From NCBI GenBank assembly GCA_017550425.1, contig JAFZPG010000043.1:1-51249 (forward strand): a DNA stretch of 51,249 nt. Reading direction: 5' to 3'. The translations under genes and the position numbers were made by a program. Positions within the stretch are counted from its first letter, which is position 1. Each line of letters opens with the position of its first letter. Below the pieces are notes generated by a model. That model searched no databases. It saw nothing but the letters and a program-made list of their open reading frames with translations, and had not been told where the DNA came from. Of this stretch, positions 1 to 9,346 are shown piece after piece. Source of the stretch: Lachnospiraceae bacterium (GTDB lineage: Bacteria; Bacillota; Clostridia; Lachnospirales; Lachnospiraceae).

Positions 1-2
1 CC

Positions 3-1073
3 GAAACTGCGCTGGAAGATATGTATGAGGCGATGCGAAACGCCAAGAAGTTCATTTTCCTGGAGTATTTCACCATCCAGAATGCGGTGGTCTGGAAGAA
101 TGTCGAAGAGATCTTGATCAATAAAGTGAAGCAGGGCGTCGAGGTTCACGTGATCTATGACGATTTCGGAAGCCTGAAGTTTATCGATAAGGACTTCGCG
201 AAGCGAATGAACCGTTACGGCATCCAGTGCCGGATCTTCAATCCGTTCATCCCGTTCATCTATGTATTTATGAACCATCGTGACCATCGCAAGATCATGG
301 TCATTGACAATGAGATCAGTTTCACCGGCGGATTTAATCTGGCGGATGAATATTTCAATATCGAGTCGCCGTACGGGCACTGGAAGGACAGCGGTATCCG
401 CTTAGAGGGCGATGCGGTCCGTAACCACACGCTGATGTTCCTCGAAATGTGGAACTTCATCAAGAAGACGGACCTGTCCGTGGCGCACTACCTGGTACCG
501 TATGCATATGAAGCGAAGGAGAAGGAGGCCTACGTGCAGCCGTACTCCGATACGCCGATCGACCACGAGCCCCTCGGGGAAAATATCTACATGAATATCC
601 TCAAAACGGCGAAACACCATGTGTATATCACGACGCCGTACCTGATCATCAGTGAGGAGATGAACCGGGAACTGTGCATGGCGGCGAAACGCGGCGTGGA
701 TGTACGCATTATCACCCCGGGCGTCCCGGATAAGAAGAGTATCTTCTTGCTGACCCAGTCGTATTACGAACGATTGATCCACGCGGGCGTGCGCATTTAC
801 CAGTACACCCCCGGCTTCATTCATGCAAAGCAATACCTGTGCGATGATGAGATCGCGGTCGTCGGGACCATCAACATGGATTTCCGGAGTCTGTACCTGC
901 ACTTTGAGTGCGCGACCTACCTCTATCATTGCGAGGCGATCAAAGATATCCGTCAGGATTTCGAGAATATGTTCCCGATCTGCGAGGAGATCACGCTCGA
1001 TGCGGCAAAAAAACATCCGGGCTACAAAAATTTCAAACAAAGCGTACTGAGACTGCTCGCACCGATGTTCTAG
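3..1073 (+). CDS. cls: Cardiolipin synthase, C-terminal part (5' end outside window)
   Basis: Phospholipase D superfamily enzyme that makes cardiolipin from phosphatidylglycerol at the membrane. The reading frame is open from base 3, so the N-terminal membrane helices lie before the window; the ATG at 21 is probably internal. Two HKD motifs are complete: HRKIMVID at about 285-308 and HAKQYLCD at about 822-845, each with His, Lys and Asp in HxKxxxxD spacing. The second is followed by a GTINMDFRS stretch typical of the family. The stop codon lies inside a perfect inverted repeat. It is the first visible gene of an envelope cluster with a hydrolase, a MurF-like ligase, Ddl and sortase B. Assignment to cardiolipin synthase rather than another PLD-type enzyme rests on the two-HKD layout and spacing. 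Confidence 0.9.
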   Translation, partial: ETALEDMYEAMRNAKKFIFLEYFTIQNAVVWKNVEEILINKVKQGVEVHVIYDDFGSLKFIDKDFAKRMNRYGIQCRIFNPFIPFIYVFMNHRDHRKIMVIDNEISFTGGFNLADEYFNIESPYGHWKDSGIRLEGDAVRNHTLMFLEMWNFIKKTDLSVAHYLVPYAYEAKEKEAYVQPYSDTPIDHEPLGENIYMNILKTAKHHVYITTPYLIISEEMNRELCMAAKRGVDVRIITPGVPDKKSIFLLTQSYYERLIHAGVRIYQYTPGFIHAKQYLCDDEIAVVGTINMDFRSLYLHFECATYLYHCEAIKDIRQDFENMFPICEEITLDAAKKHPGYKNFKQSVLRLLAPMF

Positions 1074-1100
1074 TTGCAGGTCGCTTGCGACCTGCAACTA
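1071..1100. repeat. Perfect inverted repeat overlapping the cls stop codon
   Basis: Thirteen-base arms (1071-1083 and 1088-1100, starting TAGTTGCAGGTCG) match perfectly around a 4-base CTTG loop, and the TAG stop of cls is the first three bases. There is no U-run after either arm on either strand (the plus strand continues AAAACATC), so it is not a standard intrinsic terminator. It may be an mRNA-stabilising hairpin at the cls 3' end or a short palindromic repeat. Confidence 0.75.
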
Positions 1101-1137
1101 AAACATCAGAAGTTTGATGAATATTTAAGGAGACACT

Positions 1138-1920
1138 GTGGAAACACATTTAAAAGATCTGAAGATCCATTACACCATTACCGGAGAGGGGAGCCCCGTT
1201 TGCCTGTTGCATGGCTGGGGGGCTTCCCTTGATATGTATCCCGGGGTTATCGCGCGGCTTTCACAGACGCACGCGGTGTACGCCCTGGACTTCCCGGGGA
1301 TGGGTAAGAGCGACGAACCGCCCGAGCCATGGTGCGTGGACGATTACACCGATCTGGTGACAGATTTTCTGGCGGAAATGAAGCTTTCCGAGACCGCGCT
1401 CATCGGCCATTCCTTCGGAGGTCGCGTGATCGCGAAACTCATTGCCCGTCAGAAAGCCGGCACGGCAAATGCTTCGCCGACCCGCTTTACGAAGATCATC
1501 CTGATGGACTCCGCAGGCATCAAGCCGAAAAAGAAACTGAAGGCGCGCTATAAGACCGCGACCTACAAAATGGCGAAATTCATCTTTAAATGTCCGGTCA
1601 TGAAGTTCCTCTATCCGGATTATATGGACCATATGCGTAAGCGCCGGGGCTCCGCGGACTACAACGCCGCATCGCCCGTCATGCGCGGAACGCTGGTCCG
1701 CGTGGTCAATGAAGACCTGCAGAAGGAGCTTTCGACCATCACCCAGCCGACCCTGCTCATCTGGGGCGAAAACGACACGACGACGCCGATCTCCGACGCG
1801 CACCGCATGAAGGAACTGATCGCGGACAGCGACATCGTGACCGTGCCCGGAGGGCATTTTTCCTACATCGACTCACCGGGGCTCGTCCTCGGAGCCATGG
1901 ACGCATTTTTGAACGAGTGA
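1138..1920 (+). CDS. Alpha/beta hydrolase
   Basis: 260-residue alpha/beta-hydrolase-fold protein; substrate unknown. The oxyanion-hole HGWG motif is at residues 25-28 and the nucleophile elbow GHSFGG at 90-95 (Ser92). The likely acid Asp213 lies in the WGENDTTTP stretch and the catalytic His240 in PGGHF. There is no signal peptide, so it is probably cytoplasmic. It starts with GTG behind an AAGGAGA site. It sits between cls and a MurF-like gene with short gaps, suggesting a shared transcript. A lipid or precursor esterase role is only an inference from the neighbours. Confidence 0.9.
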   Translation: METHLKDLKIHYTITGEGSPVCLLHGWGASLDMYPGVIARLSQTHAVYALDFPGMGKSDEPPEPWCVDDYTDLVTDFLAEMKLSETALIGHSFGGRVIAKLIARQKAGTANASPTRFTKIILMDSAGIKPKKKLKARYKTATYKMAKFIFKCPVMKFLYPDYMDHMRKRRGSADYNAASPVMRGTLVRVVNEDLQKELSTITQPTLLIWGENDTTTPISDAHRMKELIADSDIVTVPGGHFSYIDSPGLVLGAMDAFLNE

Positions 1921-1955
1921 CGGTTTGAAACCCCGTCGCAAAGGAGCATGAAACC

Positions 1956-3539
1956 ATGATAACTGTTATATATCAGGGCATCATTACAGCGATAACCACA
2001 CTTGCATTTATCGGGCTGATGCTGTATTATATGCATATGTTTCAGTTGAATTCCTACGCGGCTGACGAGCAGTTGCGTTGGATGAAACATAATTATAACA
2101 GCCTTTTGGGACGTTCCATGGGCGTGATCCTGCCCATACCCCTGCTCTGCCTGTTCGGCAGGCACTGGTGCGGCGTAGCGCCGGCTGCGCTTTTGCTGTG
2201 GCTGACATTTACCGGAAACCGCCCCCGCAAAGGCATGGCAAAAAAAGACTTCGCGGTCACGAAGCGAGTGAAGCGCATGATGATCACCGTGTTCATCATC
2301 TACGCAGTCTTTCTGGCATGGCAGGTCGTGCAGATCATCAACGGTACGGGGAATGATTTCTTCTTCCCGACCTTCTGCTGCACACTGATGACGCCATTTG
2401 TCATCATCGCGGCCAATGTGATCAACCGCCCGATGGAGAAACGGATCAACCGGAAATTCATCGACGAGGCGAAACGGATCGTAGCCGAGATGCCGGCGCT
2501 TGAGACCATCGGCATCACGGGAAGTTACGGAAAGACCAGCATGAAACATTTCGTTACGAAGCTTCTGGCGGCGGACCGCAATGTTTACATGACACCGGGT
2601 AACTTCAATACCGAGCTGGGCGTGACCATCGCCGTTCGTCGGGATTTAAAGCCCCTGCATGAAGTGTTCGTCTGTGAGATGGGCGCGCGCCGCGTCGGCG
2701 AGATCAAAGCCGTCTGCGACATCGCGAAGCCGACCTACGGCGTCCTGACCTCGATCGGCCCCCAGCATCTGGAGACCTTCGGGTCGATGGAGAACATCAT
2801 CCATACGAAATTCGAACTGGCCGATGCCCTGCCTCAGGACGGCACGCTCTTCGTAAATTTCGACGATCCGATCCTTCGGGAAGAGGCACCGAAGAAAGGC
2901 CGGAAGATCGTTTCCTACGGTCTCAGTTACGAGGAAGCGATGTATCGGCCCGTAAACCTGTGTTGCACGGCACGTGGCAGCGAGTTCGACATGACATTTC
3001 CCGATGGAGAGACCGTACATTTCACCGCGCAGGTCATCGGCACGCACAATGTGCTGAATCTGGCGGGAGCCCTGGCTGTGGCGGATACCTTCGGAGTGCC
3101 GAAGCAGCACATGGTGGCCCAGGTCAAACATGTGGAGAGCGTGGCGCACCGTCTGCAGATGAAGCAGACCGGCCACGGCATCCTCATCGATGACGCGTAC
3201 AACTCGAACCCTGTCGGAGCGAAGGCGGCGCTGGATACGCTTGCGATGTTCGACGGCATGAAGATCCTCATCACACCGGGCATGGTGGAACTGGGGGAGA
3301 AACAGGAAGAACTGAACCGTGTTTTCGGCCGCCAGGCGGCAGAGAAAGCGGATGTCATCATCCTCATCGGAAAGCGGCAGACCGAGCCCATCTATGCCGG
3401 CGTCTGCGACACCGATTTTCCGAAGGATAAACTGTTCGTGGCAGGCGACCTGCAGGAGGGACTTTCCATCGCGGACGGCATCAAGACCGACGCGCAGAAG
3501 ATCATTCTCCTGGAAAATGACCTCCCGGACAACTATTAA
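1956..3539 (+). CDS. murF: Membrane-anchored MurF-like ligase (UDP-MurNAc-tripeptide--D-Ala-D-Ala ligase family)
   Basis: 527-residue Mur ligase. ATP-dependent MurF enzymes join D-Ala-D-Ala to the UDP-MurNAc tripeptide. The P-loop GITGSYGKTS is at residues 186-195, followed by the Mur central-domain segment ending in EMGARRVGEI and a C-terminal domain with DDAYNSNP, the MurF-type signature. The first about 160 residues are unusual: instead of the soluble UDP-sugar binding domain of classical MurF they contain about four hydrophobic segments (near 5-28, 55-87, 108-128 and 138-155). The gene is followed 18 bases later by D-Ala-D-Ala ligase, which makes its presumed dipeptide substrate, strongly supporting a peptidoglycan role. 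A second, soluble MurF elsewhere in the genome cannot be excluded. Confidence 0.85.
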   Translation: MITVIYQGIITAITTLAFIGLMLYYMHMFQLNSYAADEQLRWMKHNYNSLLGRSMGVILPIPLLCLFGRHWCGVAPAALLLWLTFTGNRPRKGMAKKDFAVTKRVKRMMITVFIIYAVFLAWQVVQIINGTGNDFFFPTFCCTLMTPFVIIAANVINRPMEKRINRKFIDEAKRIVAEMPALETIGITGSYGKTSMKHFVTKLLAADRNVYMTPGNFNTELGVTIAVRRDLKPLHEVFVCEMGARRVGEIKAVCDIAKPTYGVLTSIGPQHLETFGSMENIIHTKFELADALPQDGTLFVNFDDPILREEAPKKGRKIVSYGLSYEEAMYRPVNLCCTARGSEFDMTFPDGETVHFTAQVIGTHNVLNLAGALAVADTFGVPKQHMVAQVKHVESVAHRLQMKQTGHGILIDDAYNSNPVGAKAALDTLAMFDGMKILITPGMVELGEKQEELNRVFGRQAAEKADVIILIGKRQTEPIYAGVCDTDFPKDKLFVAGDLQEGLSIADGIKTDAQKIILLENDLPDNY

Positions 3540-3557
3540 CAAAGGAAGTACAACGAA

Positions 3558-4772
3558 ATGAAGATACAGGTTGGATTGTTTTTCGGAGGCCCCAGCGTGG
3601 AGCACGAAGTATCCGTGATCTCGGCGCTGCAGGCATATTATGCATTTGAGGATGAGCGTTACGAGATCATCCCCATCTATATCACGAAAGACAGCCGCAT
3701 GTTCGTCGGCGAAAGCATCGGCGATATCGAAGCGTACCGGAACATCCCGGCGCTGCTGGATAAGAGTATCCAGATCACCCTCGTGCGCGAGGAGGGCCGC
3801 ACCTATCTGCGACAGATCAAATCCCGCGCGTTTAAGAAGGATTACAATCAGGTCATCGACGTTGCATTTCCCGTGGTACACGGGACCAACGTGGAAGACG
3901 GGACCCTGCAGGGTTACCTGCAGACCCTGGGCCTGCCCTATGTCGGCTGTGACGTTTTTTCGTCGGCGATCGGCATGGATAAATTCGCACAGAAGGCTGT
4001 GCTGAAGGAAGCGGGCGTTTCCGTGCTTCCGGCTTTGTGCCCTTACGTTTCCGAATACCGCGAGAATCCGGCCGCGCTTATCGACAAGATCGAGAAGCAG
4101 ATCGGTTATCCGGTCATCGTGAAGCCGAACAATTTGGGTTCGAGCGTCGGCATCCGCGTGGCGCGTGACCGCGCGGCGCTGGAGAGCGCATTGGAGTACG
4201 CGTTCGGTTTTGCCCTTCGGGTGTTGGTGGAACGCGCCATCGTACATTTGAGAGAGATCAATTGCTCCGTTCTGGGCGATTATGAGAAGGCGGAAGCTTC
4301 CGAATGCGAGGAGCCCATCGCACAGGACGAGATCCTGAGTTATCAGGATAAATACATGGGTAACAGCGGAAAGAACGGCGTGAAGGGAGCTCCCGTAAAG
4401 GGCGGCGGCGCGAAGGGCAGCGAAGGCATGGCCAGCCTGTCCCGTAAGATCCCAGCGGAGATCTCGCCGGAGCGTCGGGAAGAGATCCGCAGTCTGGCCG
4501 TAAAAACGTTTCAGACGCTGGGATGCAACGGCGTGGCGCGCATCGATTTCATGATCGATACCGACACGGACGCCCTGTATGTGAATGAGATCAATACGAT
4601 CCCGGGTTCGCTGGCGTTCTATCTGTGGGAGGCGGTCGGCCTTCCCTATTCGAAGATGCTGGTACGCCTGATCGAGCTGGCGCTCAAACGTGAGAGGGAA
4701 CGCGCAAACATCACCTTCTCGTTTGACTCCAACCTTCTGGCGCACGCGTCCCTTCCGAGAAATAAACATTGA
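3558..4772 (+). CDS. ddl: D-alanine--D-alanine ligase with an insertion in the active-site loop
   Basis: 404-residue ATP-grasp ligase that joins two D-alanines for peptidoglycan precursors. The N-terminal GGPSVEHEVS motif is at residues 10-19, the glycine-rich ATP-grasp loop KPNNLGSSVG at 189-198, and metal and substrate residues in ARIDFM and NEINTIPGS (343-351). Typical Ddl proteins are roughly 310-370 residues. The extra length includes a Gly/Lys-rich stretch at about 269-295, directly after the DKY of the omega loop that closes over the active site. Start chosen at the ATG behind AAAGGAAG. It follows the MurF-like gene closely and precedes sortase B. D-Lac specificity was considered, but the KY of the loop argues for D-Ala. 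Confidence 0.92.
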   Translation: MKIQVGLFFGGPSVEHEVSVISALQAYYAFEDERYEIIPIYITKDSRMFVGESIGDIEAYRNIPALLDKSIQITLVREEGRTYLRQIKSRAFKKDYNQVIDVAFPVVHGTNVEDGTLQGYLQTLGLPYVGCDVFSSAIGMDKFAQKAVLKEAGVSVLPALCPYVSEYRENPAALIDKIEKQIGYPVIVKPNNLGSSVGIRVARDRAALESALEYAFGFALRVLVERAIVHLREINCSVLGDYEKAEASECEEPIAQDEILSYQDKYMGNSGKNGVKGAPVKGGGAKGSEGMASLSRKIPAEISPERREEIRSLAVKTFQTLGCNGVARIDFMIDTDTDALYVNEINTIPGSLAFYLWEAVGLPYSKMLVRLIELALKRERERANITFSFDSNLLAHASLPRNKH

Positions 4773-4787
4773 CCATTCGAGGACACT

Positions 4788-5654
4788 ATGAAGAAAAAGA
4801 AAAATCCCGGTGAAAAGCTGACGAAGCGTGAGGTCGTGCGCAGGATCCTGTTTTGGATCTCGGTGTGCGTATTTATCGTGGCGGTTTTGAAACTGGGACA
4901 CATCGGTTATACCTATTGGAAGAATAATCGGGGCTACGAGGATCTGCGCCATCAGGCGCAGCTGACCACGCAGGCAGGGCAGGACGAAAGCGCAACTGCG
5001 GGCAGCATGGATCCGGGCGACAACCGCGGGGAGACCGCATCGCCGGGAGCCGAAGAGACCACGAAACATGAGCGGGAGGATATCCTGCCGCCCGGCTCGA
5101 ACGGAGTGGACCACGATTTTCTGAAGATGATGAACGACCATTACATCGGGTATATCGTCATTCCGGGGACGGAAGTAGACTATCCGGTCGTACGGGGGGA
5201 TGACAATTCGCATTATCTGCGGTATGATTATTACGAGAAGGAGTCTATTTCGGGCTGCCCGTTCCTGGATTGCCGTCAGGAGGCGGATTTTTCGGAGTTC
5301 AACTCTACGATCTGCGCCCACAACCAGAAGGACAAAAAGATGTTCGGTACTTTGGACCGTTATAAGTCAAAGGAATTCTGGGAGGCAAATCCTTACGTTT
5401 ACATCATGACGCCGAACGGGAACTATCGGTATAAGGTTTTCTCCGTGTATGATCAGTACTACGTGGATGTGATCTTCAGCCCGCATTTCCCGACGGAGAC
5501 TTCAAAGAAAGAACTGATCGATCTGGCACTCGAGCGGTCCATGTATAAGACCGATGTGGAAGTGTCGATCGACGACCATATCCTTACGCTGTATACCTGT
5601 ACGGAGAACTCGGATATCCGATTTGTCGTACAAGCGGTATGCGAAAACTATTAA
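4788..5654 (+). CDS. srtB: Class B sortase
   Basis: 288-residue membrane-bound cysteine transpeptidase that cleaves a sorting signal and links surface proteins to the wall. A basic N-terminus leads into one membrane helix at about residues 18-36, then an extracellular linker rich in Gly, Ala and Glu (about 55-100), then the sortase domain. Catalytic residues are visible: His178 in TICAHNQ, Cys271 in LTLYTC and Arg278 in NSDIRF. The gene lies 15 bases after ddl, at the end of the envelope cluster. No classical LPXTG or NPQTN substrate was found in the window; the protein encoded at 16.1 kb carries only a degenerate sorting signal. Confidence 0.93.
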   Translation: MKKKKNPGEKLTKREVVRRILFWISVCVFIVAVLKLGHIGYTYWKNNRGYEDLRHQAQLTTQAGQDESATAGSMDPGDNRGETASPGAEETTKHEREDILPPGSNGVDHDFLKMMNDHYIGYIVIPGTEVDYPVVRGDDNSHYLRYDYYEKESISGCPFLDCRQEADFSEFNSTICAHNQKDKKMFGTLDRYKSKEFWEANPYVYIMTPNGNYRYKVFSVYDQYYVDVIFSPHFPTETSKKELIDLALERSMYKTDVEVSIDDHILTLYTCTENSDIRFVVQAVCENY

Positions 5655-5717
5655 AACCGGCCGGATACCGGACGGAAGAACCGGGCCTGCGGTAAATCAG
5701 GCGGAAATGGAGAGAAG

Positions 5718-7823
5718 ATGAGTATTGCAGAGATCTTTGGACAGAATGTATTCAATGATGCCGTAATGCGTGAGCGTCTCCCGAAGAAGGTCTACGCGGA
5801 GCTGCGTAAGACCATCGATGAGGGGAAGACCCTGGACCCGATGATCGCGGAAGTCGTGGCCAATGCCATGAAGGACTGGGCCATCGAGAGGGGCGCTACA
5901 CACTATACGCACTGGTTCCAGCCATTGACCGGAACCACGGCGGAGAAACATGACTCCTTCGTTTCGGCCCCCGGCCCCTCCGGAAAGACGTTGATGGAGT
6001 TCTCCGGTAAGGAGCTCATTAAGGGCGAGCCGGATGCATCGTCCTTCCCGTCCGGCGGTCTGCGCGCGACCTTCGAGGCCCGCGGCTATACGACCTGGGA
6101 CTGCACGTCTCCGGCATTTCTGAAGCAGGATGCGACCGGCACCGTGCTTTGTATTCCTACGGCGTTCTGTTCCTACACCGGTGAGGCGCTGGACCAGAAG
6201 ACACCGTTGCTTCGCTCCATGGAAGCGATAAATATTCAGGCGCTGCGTATCCTGCGCCTGTTTGGAAATACGACATCGAAGAAGGTCACGCCCATGGTGG
6301 GTCCTGAGCAGGAATACTTCCTGATCGACCATGATAAGTGGCTTAAGAGAGACGATCTGATCTTCACGGGACGCACGCTGTTCGGCGCCGTTCCGCCGAA
6401 GGCCCATGATCTGGAAGACCATTATTTCGGTCAGATCCGCGAGCGCGTCGGTGGCTTTATGCAGGAGCTGAACACGGAACTTTGGAAACTGGGCGTGTCT
6501 GCAAAGACGCAGCACAACGAGGTGGCGCCTGCGCAGCATGAACTGGCTCCGATCTATGCGCCTGCCAACATCGCAGTCGACCACAACCAGCTCATCATGG
6601 AGACCATGAAGAAGGTCGCAAACCGCAGAGGCTTATCCTGCCTGCTGAGCGAGAAACCCTTCGCCGGCATCTCCGGTTCCGGTAAGCACAACAACTGGTC
6701 CCTGTGCACGGATGACGGCATCAATATGCTGGATCCCGGAAAACTGCCCCACGACAACATCCAGTTCCTGTTGGTACTGGCATGTATCCTGAAGGCTGTA
6801 GATACACACGCCGACCTGCTTCGCGAGTCCGCTTCCGACGTGGGCAATGATCACCGTCTCGGCGGTCATGAGGCTCCGCCCTGCATCATCTCTGTATTCC
6901 TCGGAGAGCAGCTGGAGGATGTGGTCGAGCAGCTGATCAGCACCGGAAGCGCGACGAATTCCAAATCTGGCGGCGTCCTGAAGACCGGCGTCTCCTCCCT
7001 GCCTGCACTGCAGAAGGATGCGACCGACCGCAACCGTACATCACCATTTGCATTTACCGGTAATAAATTCGAATTCCGTATGGTCGGTTCCCGCGACTCT
7101 GTGGGCGAACCGAATACCGTACTGAACGCCATCGTCGCAGAGAGTTTTTGCGAGGCGGCGGATATCCTGGAAAAAGCGGATAACTTCGAGATGGCACTGC
7201 ACGATCTGATCAAGGAATACCTGACCGATCACCAGCGCATCATCTTCAACGGAAACGGCTACTCTGACGAGTGGATCGCTGAGGCAGCCCGCCGCGGTCT
7301 GCCGAATATCAAGTCGATGATCGATGCGATCCCGGCACTCACCACAGAGAAGTCCGCAAAACTGTTTGAGAAGTTCGGTATCTTTACACGTGCGGAACTG
7401 GCTTCCCGTGCAGAGATCCAGTACGAGGCATACTGCAAGGCCATCAACATCGAAGCATTGACCATGATGGACATGGCATCGAAGCAGATCATCCCCGCGG
7501 TGATCGAATACACCACCGGCCTGGCCGCTTCGATCAACGAAGTGACCGCCGCATGCGCGGACGCGGATGTTTCCGTACAGACGGAGCTTCTGCTTCAGGT
7601 TTCAGATCTGCTGTCCGACATGAAGGTCGCACTGGCGAAGCTGACACAGGCGGAGGAAACGGCCGCCGCTCAGATCGGCACGAAAGAAAAAGCACATAAA
7701 TACTATGAGGAGGTCGTTCCTGCGATGGAGGCCCTGCGCCGCCCCGCAGATGAACTCGAGCGTCTGGTCGATCGACGGATCTGGCCGTTCCCGACCTATG
7801 GGGAACTGATGTTTGAGGTATAG
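5718..7823 (+). CDS. glnN: Glutamine synthetase type III
   Basis: 701-residue GSIII, the large glutamine synthetase found in Bacteroidetes, cyanobacteria and many Clostridia. It makes glutamine from glutamate, ammonia and ATP in the cytoplasm and forms large oligomers. Family segments are clear: [16 protein letters not shown] near residues 117-132, a [10 protein letters not shown] metal-binding strand near 194-203, [10 protein letters not shown], and the [13 protein letters not shown] region. Length is normal for the family. A GGAGAG site precedes the ATG. A phosphatase gene follows 8 bases after the stop, so the two are probably cotranscribed. No nitrogen-control element was recognised in the 63-base gap before it. 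Confidence 0.97.
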   Translation: MSIAEIFGQNVFNDAVMRERLPKKVYAELRKTIDEGKTLDPMIAEVVANAMKDWAIERGATHYTHWFQPLTGTTAEKHDSFVSAPGPSGKTLMEFSGKELIKGEPDASSFPSGGLRATFEARGYTTWDCTSPAFLKQDATGTVLCIPTAFCSYTGEALDQKTPLLRSMEAINIQALRILRLFGNTTSKKVTPMVGPEQEYFLIDHDKWLKRDDLIFTGRTLFGAVPPKAHDLEDHYFGQIRERVGGFMQELNTELWKLGVSAKTQHNEVAPAQHELAPIYAPANIAVDHNQLIMETMKKVANRRGLSCLLSEKPFAGISGSGKHNNWSLCTDDGINMLDPGKLPHDNIQFLLVLACILKAVDTHADLLRESASDVGNDHRLGGHEAPPCIISVFLGEQLEDVVEQLISTGSATNSKSGGVLKTGVSSLPALQKDATDRNRTSPFAFTGNKFEFRMVGSRDSVGEPNTVLNAIVAESFCEAADILEKADNFEMALHDLIKEYLTDHQRIIFNGNGYSDEWIAEAARRGLPNIKSMIDAIPALTTEKSAKLFEKFGIFTRAELASRAEIQYEAYCKAINIEALTMMDMASKQIIPAVIEYTTGLAASINEVTAACADADVSVQTELLLQVSDLLSDMKVALAKLTQAEETAAAQIGTKEKAHKYYEEVVPAMEALRRPADELERLVDRRIWPFPTYGELMFEV

Positions 7824-7831
7824 GGGGACAT

Positions 7832-8488
7832 ATGAAAAAACAATACATACTGTTTGATTTGGATGGGACACTCACCGATCCCGCCGAAGGGATCACCAAA
7901 TCGGTTCAGTACGCATTAAAACATTTTGGTATCGAAGAGGATGATCTGGAGAAATTGCAGCCGTTTATCGGCCCGCCCTTAATGGAAAGTTTCATGGATT
8001 TTTATGGATTTTCCGAGGAGCAGGCCCGCGAAGCGGTGACCTATTATCGGGAGTATTTCAAACCGACGGGCATCTTTCAGAATGAGGTCTATAAGGGCAT
8101 CCCGGAGCTTTTGGAGGAACTGACACAGGCCGGAAGGACGCTGATCCTGGCTACGTCGAAACCCGTTCTTTTCGCCGAGCAGATCCTGGAGCATTTCGAC
8201 CTGCGGCAGTACTTTGAGTTCATCGGCGGTTCAGACATCGAGCAGAAACGGGCGAAAAAGGCGGAGATCCTGCAGTATATCCTGGAGGAGTGCCAGCTGG
8301 TCGACCTTACGGAACTGGTGATGGTCGGTGACCGTAAGCACGACATCGTCGGCGCGAAGCAGTTCGGCATCGACACGGTCGGCGTTCTGTACGGCTACGG
8401 TTCCGAGGAGGAACTTAAGGAGGCCGGAGCGGATGTTCTGGTCGAGTCGGTCCGTGAACTGGGCGAGTACCTGCTGGAGGAAGAGTAG
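7832..8488 (+). CDS. HAD-family phosphatase (phosphoglycolate phosphatase-like)
   Basis: 218-residue HAD subfamily IA hydrolase. Motif I FDLDGTLTD gives the nucleophile Asp9 and acid/base Asp11; motif II Ser110 lies in LATSKP; motif III Lys is at 143-144; motif IV GDRKHD gives Asp168 and Asp172. A helical cap of PGP/Gph type lies between motifs I and II. The likely role is dephosphorylation of a small metabolite such as phosphoglycolate, but HAD specificity cannot be read from sequence alone. It starts 8 bases after glnN and is followed 21 bases later by an RluA-type gene, forming a probable three-gene transcript. Confidence 0.9.
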   Translation: MKKQYILFDLDGTLTDPAEGITKSVQYALKHFGIEEDDLEKLQPFIGPPLMESFMDFYGFSEEQAREAVTYYREYFKPTGIFQNEVYKGIPELLEELTQAGRTLILATSKPVLFAEQILEHFDLRQYFEFIGGSDIEQKRAKKAEILQYILEECQLVDLTELVMVGDRKHDIVGAKQFGIDTVGVLYGYGSEEELKEAGADVLVESVRELGEYLLEEE

Positions 8489-8509
8489 CACATTCGGAGG
8501 ACCGATGCT

Positions 8510-9271
8510 GTGAAAGATTCGAGTTTACATTGTTTATTTGAGGACGACTACATCTGGGTAGTGGAGAAGCCCGCCGGCGTTGATGCGCAGGAGGGGCGGA
8601 CGCTGTCCGACGACATGCCGTCCCGCATTCGTACGTATATGAGCCACAGGGAGACCTCTTCCTGTGGCCGTGTTTTACTTGCCTATGTCGGTGTGGTGCA
8701 CCGCCTGGATAAACCCGTGCGCGGCCTGATGGTCTACGCGAAGACGAAGGAGGCTGCGGCCGCCCTGTCTGCGCAGTTTTCGAAGGACGGAAGCATGCAC
8801 AAAGAATACCGGGCTCTCGTTGCAGCGCCCGAAGGTTCCTATATTTCCGCAGATCTGCTGGCCGGCATCACCTATTCCGACCGCCTGCTATTCGAGCGTT
8901 CGGCCAATGTATCGCGCATCCTGACGGAAGCGGAGGCGGCTTCACTTCGCGCGGATCAGCGTTCGCAGGTAAAAGAAGCCGTGCTGACCTGTCGTTTTGC
9001 GCAGGGAACACCCATGTTTGCGAAGGAGCAGGAAGCGTGCACGAGCCGCGATGAAAGCCTGGTCGGCCGTCTGGCGGAGGTTTCGGTCCTCCTGAAGACC
9101 GGACGCCACCATCAGATTCGGGCGCAGCTGGCCGCCCACAGTCTGCCCATCGTCGGCGACCGCAAATACGGCCTGCCCATCGACGGCGTCGGCCTGTGCC
9201 TATGCGCCTGCAGGCTACGTTTCCGCCACCCGAAGACCGGGAAAGAGCTGGAGTTTGTGCTGCCCGGTTGA
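8510..9271 (+). CDS. RluA-family RNA pseudouridine synthase
   Basis: 253-residue pseudouridine synthase that isomerises uridines in rRNA or tRNA. The catalytic Asp67 is in the HRLDKPV motif of the RluA/RsuA class, and the C-terminal RHHQIRAQL segment is the usual family signature. There is no S4 domain at the N-terminus, so it is a single-domain form. Translation starts with GTG, placed 9 bases after CGGAGG; an ATG five bases upstream is out of frame and stops at once. It ends the glnN transcript, with a hairpin terminator behind it. Confidence 0.93.
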   Translation: MKDSSLHCLFEDDYIWVVEKPAGVDAQEGRTLSDDMPSRIRTYMSHRETSSCGRVLLAYVGVVHRLDKPVRGLMVYAKTKEAAAALSAQFSKDGSMHKEYRALVAAPEGSYISADLLAGITYSDRLLFERSANVSRILTEAEAASLRADQRSQVKEAVLTCRFAQGTPMFAKEQEACTSRDESLVGRLAEVSVLLKTGRHHQIRAQLAAHSLPIVGDRKYGLPIDGVGLCLCACRLRFRHPKTGKELEFVLPG

Positions 9272-9292
9272 GGGGATCTGGTAGAAATAAAT

Positions 9293-9328
9293 GAGGCAGG
9301 GCCGCGGTTGCGGCTCTGCCTCATAATT
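9293..9328 (+). terminator. Hairpin terminator after the glnN-HAD-rluA group
   Basis: Thirteen-base arms (GAGGCAGGGCCGC and its complement with one G-U pair) around a GGTT loop, followed by the weak U-run ATAATTT. It lies between this plus-strand group and a converging small gene, and could work on both strands. Confidence 0.75.
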
Positions 9329-9346
9329 TCATGTATTCTCGCTTAG

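Noticed and set aside
402..1097. Long open frame opposite cls
   Set aside because: It mirrors the codon pattern of the real gene, has no ribosome site and no recognisable protein pattern.
2646..5321. 891-codon open frame on the minus strand under murF-ddl-srtB
   Set aside because: It lies entirely opposite three genes with clear catalytic motifs and is a product of the GC-biased third positions; the translation is rich in Arg and His without any family pattern.
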